From Clostridium sp. CAG:510 (GTDB lineage Bacteria > Bacillota > Clostridia > Lachnospirales > Lachnospiraceae), in assembly GCA_000434615.1 (NCBI GenBank), contig FR880833.1, positions 1 to 39,636 of the forward strand: 39,636 nt of DNA. Direction: 5' to 3'. Positions 39,356 through 39,636 of this stretch are shown in pieces. The notes beneath the pieces are model-generated. The model was given only the letters and a program-made list of their open reading frames with translations. It ran no database searches and was not told the DNA's origin. Positions within the stretch are counted from its first letter, which is position 1; each line of letters opens with the position of its first letter. Made by a program: the position numbers and the translations under genes.

Positions 39356-39361
39356 ATTCAG

Positions 39362-39390
39362 TTGACAGTTTTATTTCTTACAGATAAACT
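39362..39390 (+). promoter_or_regulatory. Promoter of the NSS transporter gene
   Basis: A perfect TTGACA (39362-39367), a 17-base spacer and a weak TAAACT (39385-39390), 94 bases before the start at 39484. The weak -10 suggests need for an activator. Confidence 0.55.
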
Positions 39391-39483
39391 GATTTATGCG
39401 GTCTTCAACAGGATTTGACAAGTTAGATAGTGAAAAACCTGAGGAGCTCGTGAGCAATGAAAGGGTAAGGAGTTAGCGGGTCA

Positions 39484-39636
39484 ATGAAACGTGAATCATT
39501 TAAGTCACGTCTGGGATTTTTACTGGTAAGTGCCGGATGTGCAATCGGAATCGGAAATGTATGGAGATTTCCCTATGTGGCAGGACAAAACGGCGGGGGG
39601 TTTTTTGTATTGTTTTATCTGCTGTTTTTAGGGGGC
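39484..39636 (+). CDS. Sodium-dependent (NSS) transporter, 5' end only
   Basis: 51 residues are visible before the window ends: M-K-R-E-S-F-K-S-R-L-G-F-L-L-V, then A-G-C-A-I-G-I-G-N-V-W-R-F-P-Y-V and G-Q-N-G-G-G-F-F. The G-x-G-N-V-W-R-F-P-Y motif in the first helix is diagnostic for the neurotransmitter:sodium symporter family, which in bacteria imports amino acids. The start has AAGGAG about 12 bases upstream. Confidence 0.93.
   Translation, partial: MKRESFKSRLGFLLVSAGCAIGIGNVWRFPYVAGQNGGGFFVLFYLLFLGG

Noticed and set aside
38995..39356. Minus-strand open frames over the 52-bp array with Phe/Leu/Ser-rich repeats
   Set aside because: The 52-bp period shifts frame each unit, so the apparent proteins are products of pyrimidine-rich repeats.

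Overview
The window looks like chromosome from a flagellated anaerobic Firmicute, most likely a Lachnospiraceae-type clostridium. This rests on the gene order flgM-flgN-flgK-flgK-flgL-fliW-csrA, a cyclic (ArgJ-type) arginine operon with Gram-positive ARG boxes, a heavy-metal P-type ATPase paired with a DUF6110-like small protein, strong AGGAGG ribosome sites and sigma-A promoters with 17-base spacers. No rRNA, tRNA, insertion sequence, phage or CRISPR array was found. All family calls come from reading the sequence; no database search was run.

Layout. 1-1375: AT-rich left end with the 3' end of an unknown gene and a lipoprotein gene. 1.6-2.4 kb: DegV-family protein. 2.5-4.8 kb (minus strand): argG, then DUF1294 and an orphan LytTR response regulator, closely spaced. 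4.8-5.0 kb: divergent control region with argG and arg-operon promoters and several ARG-box-like sites. 5.0-10.4 kb (plus): GNAT acetyltransferase, argJ, argB, argD and a solute-binding-like protein; argC is absent. 10.6-11.0 kb: small YdcZ-type DMT transporter. 11.0-17.6 kb: a competence/signalling block, with comEA (lipoprotein form), OmpR-type regulator, sensor kinase, GerMN lipoprotein and comEC. 17.6-18.7 kb: a 51-bp tandem repeat array and an AT-rich gene with a possible PD-(D/E)XK nuclease fold. 18.8-23.0 kb: duplicated EamA transporter, DUF1003 protein, DUF6110-like protein and metal P-type ATPase. 23.1-30.1 kb: hook-filament junction operon behind a sigma-28 promoter, ending in the FliW/CsrA switch. 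30.2-35.7 kb: a 1820-residue secreted Ig-like/FnIII-like protein. 35.8-39.6 kb: MocR regulator, a gene remnant, NERD-domain protein, SprA-like metalloprotease, a 52-bp hairpin array and the start of a sodium-dependent (NSS) transporter.

How the genes work together. The arginine genes make citrulline-pathway precursors by acetyl recycling (ArgJ, ArgB, ArgD), with ArgG acting downstream; both units read out of one ARG-box region. ComEA and ComEC would bind and import single-stranded DNA, and the two-component system with a GerMN lipoprotein sits between them, resembling the actinobacterial MtrAB-LpqB arrangement. FlgM, FlgN, FlgK, FlgL, FliW and CsrA time the assembly of the filament junction and the translation of flagellin.

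The least explained material is a set of short tandem repeats with different units: about 46 bp between argB and argD, 33 bp inside comEC, 51 bp after comEC, a 30-bp pair before the DUF1003 gene, and 52 bp before the NSS gene. The 51-bp and 52-bp arrays share one plan (a stem near the unit edges, a purine-rich loop and an A-rich linker) without sharing sequence. The comEC region also has an unresolved start, with the expected first membrane segment encoded in frame but without a usual start codon.
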